From assembly GCF_900142645.1 (NCBI RefSeq), contig NZ_FRBP01000001.1, forward strand, positions 355,754 to 419,753: 64,000 bases of DNA, in the 5' to 3' direction. The DNA comes from Eubacterium callanderi (GTDB lineage Bacteria > Bacillota > Clostridia > Eubacteriales > Eubacteriaceae). Positions 43,068 to 51,157 of the stretch are shown here, one piece after another. Made by a program: the position numbers and the translations under genes. The notes below the pieces were generated by a model that saw only the letters and a list, made by a program, of their open reading frames with translations, searched no databases and was not told the DNA's origin. The first letter of the stretch is position 1, and each line of letters starts with the position of its first letter.

Positions 43068-44039
43068 TTATTTATGTAACAGCATTGACGCTGTTTTTAA
43101 CCCATATAATGGTTCTGTTTCGAGCACTGCTTTTTTTATGGCCATCGCCATCACGCGTGCCGCCAGTGTTCCAACCACATTAATATCTGCAGCCACCTCG
43201 CCCACAGACATGACATAGATACTGTCGCCGTCCGCTGTGGTATGGACAGGCCTTATGGCCTGTCCGTAACCGTTATGGGTCATTGCTGCTATTTTTTTTG
43301 CTTCAACCTTATTAAATTTCCCATTGGTAATCACAGCACCTATGGTTGTGTTTCCAGTAAACAGATTCTCTTTGCAGGAAATATCCTCATACATGGCGGC
43401 TTCGGTATCCTCAAATTCAGAAAGGTCTGCTGAGAGCATCCCTGCCAGCTTATCACCGCTTTCAATATCAAAAATATCCCCGAGGGCGTTGACCGAGACA
43501 ATAGCACCTACCTTTAAATCGCCAAGCTTAACGGCATAGGTCCCAATGCCTGATTTCATCATCGTCTGGACTCCTCGATATTTGCCAACGGTCGCACCTG
43601 TTCCGGCTCCAATATTACCATTCTGTATGCTTTTTCTGTTTTCTGAATCTAGGCATGCCTGATAGGCCATCGCTTTATCTGGGTACGCATTCGGTTTGCC
43701 GACAACCAAATCAAAAATACACGACTGGCAGACAAGCGGTACCTTTGCCACACCCGTATCAAAGCCAATGTTGCGCTCACTCAGATACTGCATGACGCCA
43801 CCGGCGGCGTCCAGACCAAAGGCAGAGCCGCCGCTTAACAAAACAGCATGGATTCCCTGGGCAGCAGCTACCGGGTTCAAAAGCTCACTCTCTCTGGAGG
43901 CTGGTCCTCCGCCTCTTACATCAAGCCCTGTAGGTGCACCCTGTTCATTGATAATCACGGTGCACCCTGTCCCGCCTTCTATATCCTGCGCATGGCCGAT
44001 TCGGATATTTTCAATATCATTAAGGTTTATTTCCTGCAT
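43068..44039 (-). CDS. P1 family (S58) self-processing peptidase
   Basis: A 323-residue Ntn-type hydrolase related to DmpA and beta-peptidyl aminopeptidases. Clear blocks are IRIGHAQDIEGGTGCTVII at the start, GLDVRGGGPASRESELLNP and AVLLSGGSAFGLDAAGGVM. TGNTTIGAVITNGKF contains the expected Thr where the precursor cuts itself to expose the N-terminal nucleophile. I choose ATG 44039 (GAGG 5 nt upstream); an earlier ATG at 44069 lacks a good site and would overlap the ECF gene by 11 bp. It follows an ECF S-component gene closely, suggesting the two act on the same imported compound, perhaps an amide or peptide. Confidence 0.85.
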   Translation of the reverse strand: MQEINLNDIENIRIGHAQDIEGGTGCTVIINEQGAPTGLDVRGGGPASRESELLNPVAAAQGIHAVLLSGGSAFGLDAAGGVMQYLSERNIGFDTGVAKVPLVCQSCIFDLVVGKPNAYPDKAMAYQACLDSENRKSIQNGNIGAGTGATVGKYRGVQTMMKSGIGTYAVKLGDLKVGAIVSVNALGDIFDIESGDKLAGMLSADLSEFEDTEAAMYEDISCKENLFTGNTTIGAVITNGKFNKVEAKKIAAMTHNGYGQAIRPVHTTADGDSIYVMSVGEVAADINVVGTLAARVMAMAIKKAVLETEPLYGLKTASMLLHK

Positions 44040-44058
44040 TGTTACCTCATTTCTGATG

Positions 44059-44652
44059 CTATACAGCAACCCTCGTTTTCAAATACTTCATTAATGGCTT
44101 ACACACGGCAATCGTAATAACAATGCCAACGCCAAGCTCAAGTAAACCATTCACGCCCACAATGGTTAAAAAAACTTCCTTTAACGGAATTGCGCTGAAG
44201 AAAAACCATAAGCACCCCATAACCATGATTGTATGGCATAAGGTTGCTATACCCGCGCTGATGCCTATGCTTAAAGCATCATTGCTCAGCCGGCTTTTTA
44301 AAGCTTCATACAGCAATCCTGCAATCACCCCCAACAAAACTCTCGGCAAAATACACATAATCAGAGATTGAATCGGGGCTCCGCTTGCAAAAGGTGAAAA
44401 CATCAGATCTACCGGTGAAACACCCATAAATGTAGCCTTAAGCATACTTAGAATACCAAAGGCCAAACCTAAAATACCACCGCAAACCGGCCCCATAGCA
44501 ATAGCGCCGATAATCACCGGAATGTGCAAAATTGTAATTGCAACCGGAGGAATCTGAATAAAACCAAGTGGGGTAAAGGTAAGTACCACCAGTATGGCGA
44601 TCAGCAATGTAAGCTGTGTCATCTGTGCAGTCTTTTTGTTTACCTGTGACAT
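44059..44652 (-). CDS. ECF transporter S component
   Basis: A 197-residue integral membrane protein with six helices. QIPPVAITILHIPVIIGAIA, GPVCGGILGLAFGILSMLKA and PRVLLGVIAGLLYEALK fit the S-component family of energy-coupling factor vitamin transporters, near the pantothenate type (PanT). It binds a small vitamin and docks to the shared EcfAA'T module, which is not encoded here. TAGGAG precedes the ATG by about 8 nt. An extended -10 promoter is at 44738-44766. Substrate is not certain: riboflavin, thiamin and others use the same fold. Confidence 0.82.
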   Translation of the reverse strand: MSQVNKKTAQMTQLTLLIAILVVLTFTPLGFIQIPPVAITILHIPVIIGAIAMGPVCGGILGLAFGILSMLKATFMGVSPVDLMFSPFASGAPIQSLIMCILPRVLLGVIAGLLYEALKSRLSNDALSIGISAGIATLCHTIMVMGCLWFFFSAIPLKEVFLTIVGVNGLLELGVGIVITIAVCKPLMKYLKTRVAV

Positions 44653-44737
44653 AATAAAAACTCCTAACTGCCGCTCTTTTTAAAGATGCAGCGTCTAATT
44701 TATTCACAGACCGTCATATTCTCGCCTGTGTAGCTTT

Positions 44738-44766
44738 ATTTTATCACATTAAAAATAACGAACCAA
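44738..44766 (-). promoter_or_regulatory. Promoter of the ECF S component / P1 peptidase operon
   Basis: TTGGTT (44761-44766) and TAAAAT (44738-44743) with a 17-bp spacer on the minus strand; TGA before the -10 makes it an extended -10. Confidence 0.6.
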
Positions 44767-44964
44767 GTTTTTTCAAAAATACGCACTTAAAATGATTGAC
44801 ATTTTCTTTTTTAATCCTTAACGCCAATCCTCCGCCTTTAAGCCTTTTTTAAATTTATCACTATCTTAAAAGGTTTGTAATCGATTTTCATCATGTAAAT
44901 AAAGCATTATATTAAATGAACCTTTCCATTTCCTTAAAATTTTATGAATATTTTAAATTTTGTC
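44767..44964. other. Non-coding divergent region
   Basis: AT-rich and without an open frame of note between the ECF promoter and the glycosyltransferase promoter. Long T-rich and A-rich stretches occur but no clear repeat, riboswitch or conserved RNA fold is visible to me. Confidence 0.4.
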
Positions 44965-44993
44965 TTGCTACGTTTTTGAGATGATGATAGAAT
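44965..44993 (+). promoter_or_regulatory. Promoter of the processive glycosyltransferase gene
   Basis: TTGCTA (44965-44970) and TAGAAT (44988-44993) with a 17-bp spacer. About 110 nt of leader follow before the start codon. Confidence 0.55.
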
Positions 44994-45100
44994 ATTAACA
45001 GTTTAAGAAGACTGTCCAGAAATGCCACACAGTGACTTTTCAACGCAACACAGTGCGGCATGTTTAAATTCAAATTTTGAAAGAAACGAGTGAGGATAAA

Positions 45101-46345
45101 ATGGTCGATACAATTTATGTTTTACTTTTCCTTTTAGGTGTCCCTTTCTTTGCTTATGGTATTTATTATTTAATCGTAGGGATATCCGGATACCGTAAAC
45201 ACACAAAGTTCAACCAGCATGCCCCTGAAAATCGCATGTGCGCGGTTATTGCCGCAAGAAACGAATCCCTTGTTATTGGGAATCTGATCGATACGTTAAA
45301 AGAACAGAATTATCCAGAGGATTTATTTGATATCTACGTTATTCCAAATAACTGTACAGATAATACTGAAGAGGTAGCCCGGAAACACGGCGCAAAAATA
45401 TTCCACTGTACCTCTGAAGTGCGCTCAAAGGGCGCTGCTTTAGAACAGTTTTTTGATGCTACCTTTGCAGATAATGACGTTTTTGATGCTTTCTGCGTTT
45501 TTGACGCTGATAATCTGGTTGATCCAAATTTCTTCTCTGCAATGAACAATGCTTTATGTGACGGAGAAAAAATTGCTCAGGGCTACCGCGACAGCAAAAA
45601 CCCAACAGACTCCTGGATCTCAGGCTGTCAATCCATTTTTTACTGGACATTAAACCGCTTTATGAACCTTGCAAAACAGGGGATCGGCTGGTCCGCCGCT
45701 TTAAACGGAACCGGCTTTATGGTTTCCCGCGAAGTCTTAAAAGATGGCGGTTTCAGAACCTTCAGTATGACTGAGGATATTGAGTTTACCACTCAATCCA
45801 TTATGAAGGGGTATCGCGTCGCATGGGTTCCTGAAGCCCTTACCTTCGACGAACACCCCATTACCTTTGAAACCTCCTGGAAGCAGCGCAAGCGTTGGTC
45901 TACCGGTACGATCCAGTGTTTTTCACAGTACTCAGCTCCCTTATGGGAAAACTTCAAAAAAACGCGTAACTGGATGTGCGTGGATATGATCTTATATCTT
46001 CTTGCTCCGTTCATGCAAGTTTTAACCAGCATCTATACAATTTGTTCATTCGTTGTACTGACACTTTTACTCATTAACACACAGGTTTGGTCTGATGCCC
46101 TCACCTTTGCCATTCTCTTTGGTGTCGGCGGTGTTATTATCAGCTTCCTCTTTACCGCAATGGTCGTTAAGCTTGAACACCACAAAATAAAAGAAGTCGC
46201 CGGCAAAGCATTTTTCTCTTTCTGGTTCTTCCTGTTTTCATGGATACCGATTAATGTCCTCTGCTTTGTCAAGCCGATTGAAACCTGGGAACCGATCGAA
46301 CATACTCAGAGCTTGAAGCTCTCACAATTACAGCTTAATAAATAA
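45101..46345 (+). CDS. Processive GT2 glycosyltransferase (cellulose/hyaluronan synthase-like)
   Basis: A 414-residue membrane glycosyltransferase. One N-terminal helix (about 5-25) precedes the GT-A domain (45-260), with CVFDADN-type metal site FDADNLVDPNFF and acceptor segment NGTGFMVSREVL and TEDIEF. QRKRWSTGTIQC contains the QxxRW motif typical of processive beta-glycan synthases. Three or four C-terminal helices (about 290-390) would form the export channel. It could make a homopolymer or elongate a glycolipid. ATG 45101 follows GAGG by 5 nt. It is monocistronic, with its own terminator. The polymer is not predictable; no bcsB or similar partner is adjacent. Confidence 0.85.
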   Translation: MVDTIYVLLFLLGVPFFAYGIYYLIVGISGYRKHTKFNQHAPENRMCAVIAARNESLVIGNLIDTLKEQNYPEDLFDIYVIPNNCTDNTEEVARKHGAKIFHCTSEVRSKGAALEQFFDATFADNDVFDAFCVFDADNLVDPNFFSAMNNALCDGEKIAQGYRDSKNPTDSWISGCQSIFYWTLNRFMNLAKQGIGWSAALNGTGFMVSREVLKDGGFRTFSMTEDIEFTTQSIMKGYRVAWVPEALTFDEHPITFETSWKQRKRWSTGTIQCFSQYSAPLWENFKKTRNWMCVDMILYLLAPFMQVLTSIYTICSFVVLTLLLINTQVWSDALTFAILFGVGGVIISFLFTAMVVKLEHHKIKEVAGKAFFSFWFFLFSWIPINVLCFVKPIETWEPIEHTQSLKLSQLQLNK

Positions 46346-46351
46346 ACTATC

Positions 46352-46384
46352 AACGCCCCGATGTAATACAACGGGGCGTTTTTC
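46352..46384 (+). terminator. Terminator of the GT2 gene
   Basis: AACGCCCCG with CGGGGCGTT (9-bp stem, 11-nt loop) followed by a T-run. Confidence 0.85.
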
Positions 46385-46398
46385 AGATGACAGCACAA

Positions 46399-46440
46399 AA
46401 AAAGGAACCGTCTTTTGCAGTTAAAAGACGGTTCCTTTTT
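46399..46440 (-). terminator. Terminator of the amino-acid ABC operon
   Basis: AAAAAGGAACCGTCTTTT pairs with its complement over a short loop; read on the minus strand a T-run follows. It overlaps the stop codon of the ATPase gene. Confidence 0.9.
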
Positions 46441-47167
46441 ACAGGACCATATTCAAGAAATTAATGGTTCTTTCGTTCTGTGGATTTCCAAACACTTCAC
46501 TTGGTGGTCCCTGTTCCACAATATAACCTTCATCAATGAAGATAACACGGTCTGCAACCTCTCTGGCAAAGCCCATTTCATGGGTAACCACAACCATGGT
46601 CATCCCTTCGTGTGCCAGCTGTTTCATTACATTGAGAACTTCTCCAACCATTTCCGGGTCAAGAGCACTTGTTGGTTCATCGAACAGCATAACATCCGGG
46701 TTCATTGCCAGCGCCCTGGCAATGGCCACACGCTGCTGCTGTCCACCGGAGAGCTGCCCTGGATAGGCGTCCGCCTTAGCGACCATATCAACCCTTTTTA
46801 AAAGCCCTTGTGCTACTTCCTCTGCTTTAGCCTTATCCATAATTTTTAAAGCGACCGGTGCAAAGGTAATATTTTTTAAAACAGACATATTGGGGAAAAG
46901 GTTAAACTGCTGGAATACCATTCCGATATTCCGGCGGTAGAGGTTAATATTTGCATGGTTTCCGGTTATCTCGTTGCCGTCCACCACGATCGTACCACTG
47001 GTTGCCTCTTCAAGCGCATTGATGCAGCGCAGCATTGTGCTTTTACCAGAGCCTGACGGGCCGATAATACAGATGACCTCACCTTCCTCTACCTCCAGAT
47101 TAATGTCCTTTAAAACCTCTAAATCACCAAAGCTCTTTTTGAGATTACTAATTTTTACTTTTGCCAT
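46439..47167 (-). CDS. Polar amino-acid ABC transporter, ATP-binding protein (GlnQ-like)
   Basis: A 242-residue ABC ATPase: Walker [10 protein letters not shown] (36-44), Q-loop FQQFNLFP, signature LSGGQQQR, Walker B and D-loop [14 protein letters not shown], and H-loop VVTHEMGFA. The sequence is the PAAT (polar amino-acid) type with [10 protein letters not shown]. It powers uptake by the permease whose gene overlaps by 20 bp. Together with the binding protein the system is a complete importer; the ligand could be Gln, His, Arg or Cys and cannot be told. The last gene of the operon. Confidence 0.94.
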   Translation of the reverse strand: MAKVKISNLKKSFGDLEVLKDINLEVEEGEVICIIGPSGSGKSTMLRCINALEEATSGTIVVDGNEITGNHANINLYRRNIGMVFQQFNLFPNMSVLKNITFAPVALKIMDKAKAEEVAQGLLKRVDMVAKADAYPGQLSGGQQQRVAIARALAMNPDVMLFDEPTSALDPEMVGEVLNVMKQLAHEGMTMVVVTHEMGFAREVADRVIFIDEGYIVEQGPPSEVFGNPQNERTINFLNMVL

Positions 47168-47813
47168 AGCTCATCTTCCTTTCAATATGACTCGAAACCT
47201 TTGACAGAATCATAATCGGGATAAAATACATGACACCAATGATAATCCACATTTTTAAGGATTCAAAATTATTGGCAATGATTAAACGTCCAGTCTGGGT
47301 TAATTCTGCTAAACCAATAACAGAAACCAAAGAGCTGTCCTTTAATGTGATAATACACTGATTTACAATCGCCGGGATCATTGTTTTGATCGCCTGAGGT
47401 AAAACGACTCTGCGCATTGCCATAGTGTAGGGAAGGCCAAGGCTTCTGGCTGCCTCCATCTGCCCTTTGTCAATGGACTGAATCCCGCCTCTGACAATTT
47501 CCGCGGTATAGGCGCCGGCATTCAGGCTCAATGCGATAACACCAGCTATAAAGGCATCTAAACGCATATTCAGTGCGCTTGGTATCCCAAAATAAATAAA
47601 AAATACCTGTACAATTAATGGTGTACCACGGATAATATCAATGTATACACGTGAAATTCCCCGTAAAAAAGTAGTCCTTGAAACAGATAACAAACCAAAG
47701 AGAAGCCCTAGCACCGCTGCGATCAGCAGCGATACCAGGGTCAGTTCGATCGTCATCCAAAGACCTTGTAATAAACGAGGATAGGTTTGAGCAAATAGTT
47801 CAAAAATACTCAT
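47148..47813 (-). CDS. Polar amino-acid ABC transporter, permease
   Basis: A 221-residue permease with five helices. The EAA loop [20 protein letters not shown] carries the contact helix that meets the ATPase. The remainder ([20 protein letters not shown] and [21 protein letters not shown]) is typical of the HisM/GlnP family. One permease gene suggests a homodimer. It is 38 bp downstream of the binding protein gene and overlaps the ATPase gene. Confidence 0.94.
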   Translation of the reverse strand: MSIFELFAQTYPRLLQGLWMTIELTLVSLLIAAVLGLLFGLLSVSRTTFLRGISRVYIDIIRGTPLIVQVFFIYFGIPSALNMRLDAFIAGVIALSLNAGAYTAEIVRGGIQSIDKGQMEAARSLGLPYTMAMRRVVLPQAIKTMIPAIVNQCIITLKDSSLVSVIGLAELTQTGRLIIANNFESLKMWIIIGVMYFIPIMILSKVSSHIERKMSYGKSKN

Positions 47814-47851
47814 TCAAAAACCTCCTGGAATTATTTTAGGCCATTAAATTA

Positions 47852-48631
47852 TTAATTTGTTTTGATGTAAGTATCTAAAATTTCCTGATATTTACCATTG
47901 TCTTTCATGTTCTTTAAGCCAGTATTGAACATTTCAAGCAATTCTGCATTCTTGCCCTTCTGTACAGCAAACCCGTAAGAGTTACCAGCCTGTAAATCAC
48001 CAACTAGTTTTAATGGCTGGCCTTTTGCGATTGCATAGCCTAGTACCGGGTAATCTTCGAAACAGGCTACAGAGTTACCTGATTTAACATCTTCATACAT
48101 ATTTGCAGATTCCGGGAAAGAGGTAATGGTGAAGCCATACTGGTCTTTAATGGATTCGGCATACTTAGAGCCTTCAGTACCATTCTTAACCGCGACATTT
48201 TTTCCTTTTAAATCATCGTAAGATTTAATGGTGTCATTGTCAGATTTTACAGCCATACCAACGCCTGAATCAAAATAAGGATCAGAGAAATCATATTTTT
48301 TCTGACGTTCTTCGGTAATACTCATACCAGCGATAACGCCATCGGCCTGTCCTGATTCAAGAGCGGTAACAGCCGCATCAAAGCCAAGTGGCTGCAGCTC
48401 ATATTCAAAGCCCTGATCTTCAGCAATCGCCTTTAATAAATCCATATCGATACCTACACGGTTACCGGATTCATCTTCAAATTCAAATGGCGCAAAGGTT
48501 GTATCGGTTGCAATGATATATTTTTTTGCCCCGTCACTTCCGCTTGAGCTTCCGCCACTTGAACAAGCAGCCAAAGAAAAAGTCATTACTGCGGCTAATG
48601 CCAAAATACCAAACATTTTGAGTTTCTTCAT
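47852..48631 (-). CDS. Polar amino-acid ABC transporter, substrate-binding lipoprotein
   Basis: A 259-residue lipoprotein: signal peptide with the lipobox FSLAACSSGG, Cys23 being lipidated, then a short Ser/Gly linker. The SBP family 3 fold follows: IIATDTTFAPFEFEDESGN, VTALESGQADGVIAGMSIT and DYPVLGYAI. Like the mature GlnH/FliY proteins it should bind one amino acid with Arg and Asp side-chain contacts. It is the most strongly expressed gene of this importer, as promoter and ribosome site (CAGGAGG) suggest. The ligand is unknown. Confidence 0.95.
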   Translation of the reverse strand: MKKLKMFGILALAAVMTFSLAACSSGGSSSGSDGAKKYIIATDTTFAPFEFEDESGNRVGIDMDLLKAIAEDQGFEYELQPLGFDAAVTALESGQADGVIAGMSITEERQKKYDFSDPYFDSGVGMAVKSDNDTIKSYDDLKGKNVAVKNGTEGSKYAESIKDQYGFTITSFPESANMYEDVKSGNSVACFEDYPVLGYAIAKGQPLKLVGDLQAGNSYGFAVQKGKNAELLEMFNTGLKNMKDNGKYQEILDTYIKTN

Positions 48632-48668
48632 TTCTTTTCCTCCTGGATTATAGATACTTATTGTTAAA

Positions 48669-48697
48669 AGTATATCATTTTTTCAGAAAATACGCAA
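48669..48697 (-). promoter_or_regulatory. Promoter of the amino-acid ABC operon
   Basis: TTGCGT (48692-48697) and TATACT (48669-48674), 17-bp spacer, on the minus strand. A second candidate (TTGTTT with TATAAT, 17 bp apart) lies just upstream at about 48733-48761. Confidence 0.65.
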
Positions 48698-48816
48698 CGA
48701 AAAAAAATCTCCGACTCAGGGTAAATAATAATTATACTGCTTAAACTCTAAAAAAACAAGCTTAAGTTCGGTATAAAATTCTTTAAAGTTTTTACCCAAA
48801 TTGACGTCAAACATAA

Positions 48817-48850
48817 CAAAAGGCTATTGGAAAAATCCAATAGCCTTTTG
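48817..48850 (-). terminator. Terminator of the coiled-coil/acidic membrane protein pair
   Basis: CAAAAGGCTATTGGA with its complement is a 15-bp perfect stem over an AAAA loop, with T-rich sequence on the minus strand side. Confidence 0.9.
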
Positions 48851-48857
48851 TTTGATT

Positions 48858-50372
48858 TTATAAATCAGGATGCTCTTTTAAGTACTGCTTAATGGCTTCA
48901 AGGTCTCCCTGGTCAATGATAATTTCAGAATCATCACTCTCAAGCAGTACCTCATCCGGTAAAATCTGTACCTCGACATCCTCAAATTCAACCGGTTTAC
49001 GGCTCATATACATGAGCTCCTTCTGATCCAGGATTTCCTTACGGCGGGTAAGATCCGCTTCGATGGTATCCAGATCATCAATCCGTTTATTGATCTGTTT
49101 AGACAGGCGGATCAAGTCATCCAGAACCTCATCAACGATAAACTGCTTGTCAATAATTGTTTTAAGCTTATCGCGGATAACATCACCTGTTTTCAAAATA
49201 TCGGTATCCGTTGTAATTGGCGTTAAATTGTCCAGCTCCTGCTTAAAGTCGCTAACTGTTTTCTGAAGCTTTTCAGTTCCTTTAGTCGAAGAATTAATCT
49301 CTGTAAGCAGCGCGCCTAAACGTTCCTCGATGGCGGCAAAATCTTCTTTCTGCTCTGGTGATATCGCGCTGTCAAGTTGATCAGCAGAAGCTGTCCCGGC
49401 GCCGAAAAGATCGGCCACTGAAACGGCCTCATTATCATCTGCCTCTTCCTCCGAAATGTCCTCAGCAGCTTTTTCATCAACGGTTGGCTCTTCCTCAATT
49501 TCTTCTGCCACTTCCGTCTCAACTTCTTCATCAATGACTTCTTCAGGCAGCTCTTCCTCTGCAACTATCTCTTCAACATCATCATTGTCGATTTCCTCAG
49601 GCTCAAGGCTCGTCAGGTCATCGTCATTGATTAAAAGAGATTTAAAGGCTTCCTCGTCAAGATAGGTATCCTCATCGTCCTCTTCTTCGTCAGCTTCCTC
49701 AATGGATTCCTCGACTTCTTCAAAGTATTCTTCTTCAATTTCGTCTTCATCATATTCTTCAAAGAGCTCTTCATCCTCAAAATCTTCAAACTCTTCATCC
49801 TCGAACTCTCCATCGTCCTCAAATAAAGATTCTTCCTCTTCGTAGGGCTCTTCAATCCCCGCGTTTACGGCCGCAGTGTCAATCTCATCTGTGTTACCGT
49901 CTTTTGTAACCAGAGACTCAAAAATGTCGTCATATTCTTCTTCGTCCTGGTCTTCATCACGGTTGCTGAGCCATTCTTTTCGTTCCTTTTTTTCGCTGTG
50001 TCCTGAAACACCAAATACTTTTCCCCAGATTAAGTGACTGATCAGAATAACCACAATGTCTGCTACTGCAGTGATCAGCAATAATTTTGATGATATACTG
50101 AAGGCCATAAAGTAATTGATCCCAAAAACGATAATGTCGGCCACAACGATAAACACAATCGCGATAACCAATTTTTTCGACAGACCTGTAATATCGCCAA
50201 TCCCCATCATCAAAATTTTAATTCCCGCAAAGAAACAGGAAACAATCATGACATTTGTATCCACATCGTGGCTTACAAACTGAAAGAGTAACAAAACACC
50301 GTATGTTGATAAAATAACTGCAATACAATCAAAAAGCAGTAGTAATCCTAATTTTTCACTTTTTTCTGCCAT
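48858..50372 (-). CDS. Unknown membrane protein with long acidic linker and C-terminal coiled coil
   Basis: A 504-residue protein with no recognised family. Four hydrophobic helices occupy about residues 8-125 (LLLLFDCIAVILSTYGVLLL, LVIAIVFIVVADIIVFGINY). A 200-residue stretch rich in Glu and Asp follows, with several runs of four or more acidic residues. The C-terminal part (about 335-504) is helical with heptad-like spacing and ends in a Glu/Asp-rich segment. Start ATG 50372 has GAGGAG 7 nt upstream, inside the end of the preceding gene. It is probably a cytoplasmic scaffold tethered to the membrane, but that is inference. It is paired with another coiled-coil protein. Confidence 0.75.
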   Translation of the reverse strand: MAEKSEKLGLLLLFDCIAVILSTYGVLLLFQFVSHDVDTNVMIVSCFFAGIKILMMGIGDITGLSKKLVIAIVFIVVADIIVFGINYFMAFSISSKLLLITAVADIVVILISHLIWGKVFGVSGHSEKKERKEWLSNRDEDQDEEEYDDIFESLVTKDGNTDEIDTAAVNAGIEEPYEEEESLFEDDGEFEDEEFEDFEDEELFEEYDEDEIEEEYFEEVEESIEEADEEEDDEDTYLDEEAFKSLLINDDDLTSLEPEEIDNDDVEEIVAEEELPEEVIDEEVETEVAEEIEEEPTVDEKAAEDISEEEADDNEAVSVADLFGAGTASADQLDSAISPEQKEDFAAIEERLGALLTEINSSTKGTEKLQKTVSDFKQELDNLTPITTDTDILKTGDVIRDKLKTIIDKQFIVDEVLDDLIRLSKQINKRIDDLDTIEADLTRRKEILDQKELMYMSRKPVEFEDVEVQILPDEVLLESDDSEIIIDQGDLEAIKQYLKEHPDL

Positions 50373-50376
50373 ATCT

Positions 50377-50943
50377 TCACTCCTCAATATTTTCTTCGGT
50401 AACCGCTTCCGTATTTTTGTCCTTCTGCTCATTCAAACCAAAGGATGGAAGTACCGAACCTAAAGAATCTGCAAGCTTGTCTGTTCCCTTATACATCGAT
50501 TCAATTTCCAATAGCTTGAGGTATTCTCGATTGAGGGTCTCTTCTTTTTTGTTCAAAGCTTCGTTTCTCTGTTTCAGCTCATCAAAAGCATCCTCAAGAA
50601 CATCCAGCATTTCCTTGACCATCTGTTCCCGTTTTTCAATGACCTTGATCTGCTTCTTCAAGCCTTCGGGCATATCATTGTCGTCGATATGACTTTCCGG
50701 CTCATCATCGCCGCACGGACACTCTTGCTCTTCGGACGATTCCTTAAACACCGGCACGAACGTGTCCCTCGTTTCTCCATCAACACCCTCCTGCAGTTTC
50801 GCAATCTTCTCATCCTTGTCCTTTGACACATTGAGTAATTTTTTTAATTCCTCATCTTTTTCCATCAGCTGCTTTTCTAAAAGCTCAATACGCGACTCTA
50901 CACGGTCAAAAGATTGTCCTCTATCCTGGGTATTCTTATCCAT
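50377..50943 (-). CDS. Coiled-coil protein, unknown
   Basis: A 188-residue soluble, charged protein dominated by coiled coil (about 12-50 and 85-150, ELLEKQLMEKDEELKKLL and MPEGLKKQIKVIEKREQMVK). A CPCGDDEPE stretch with two cysteines links the two coils. No family recognised. It ends 4 bp before the start of the membrane partner, whose ribosome site lies within its last codons, so the two are translationally linked. Together they look like a cytoskeletal or division-associated complex, purely by architecture. Confidence 0.75.
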   Translation of the reverse strand: MDKNTQDRGQSFDRVESRIELLEKQLMEKDEELKKLLNVSKDKDEKIAKLQEGVDGETRDTFVPVFKESSEEQECPCGDDEPESHIDDNDMPEGLKKQIKVIEKREQMVKEMLDVLEDAFDELKQRNEALNKKEETLNREYLKLLEIESMYKGTDKLADSLGSVLPSFGLNEQKDKNTEAVTEENIEE

Positions 50944-51097
50944 ACAAGTCCACTCCCTATTTTCTTTCTATTACCATTTTCGGCACTGCTTTTTAAGGTT
51001 TAATATTTATTCATAGTCTATTATAACAAAATTCTTAGTAAAAGTATAATGTCTTTGTCAAAAAATATCATTGAAATTTTATTATTTTTCTCCATTA

Positions 51098-51106
51098 TGG
51101 TATAAT
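51098..51106 (+). promoter_or_regulatory. Extended -10 promoter of the LCP gene
   Basis: TGGTATAAT (TATAAT at 51101-51106) upstream of the LCP gene, with a weak -35 (TTTATT) 17 bp before. Confidence 0.5.
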
Positions 51107-51157
51107 AACACAGTCATAAAGAAAAAAACATATTTAATTAGCAATTGAGAGGTCCCC

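Noticed and set aside
49316..49855. Simple-sequence CTTCTTC-like repeats
   Set aside because: They simply encode the Glu/Asp-rich linker of the membrane protein on the minus strand; other frames in this stretch are shadows.
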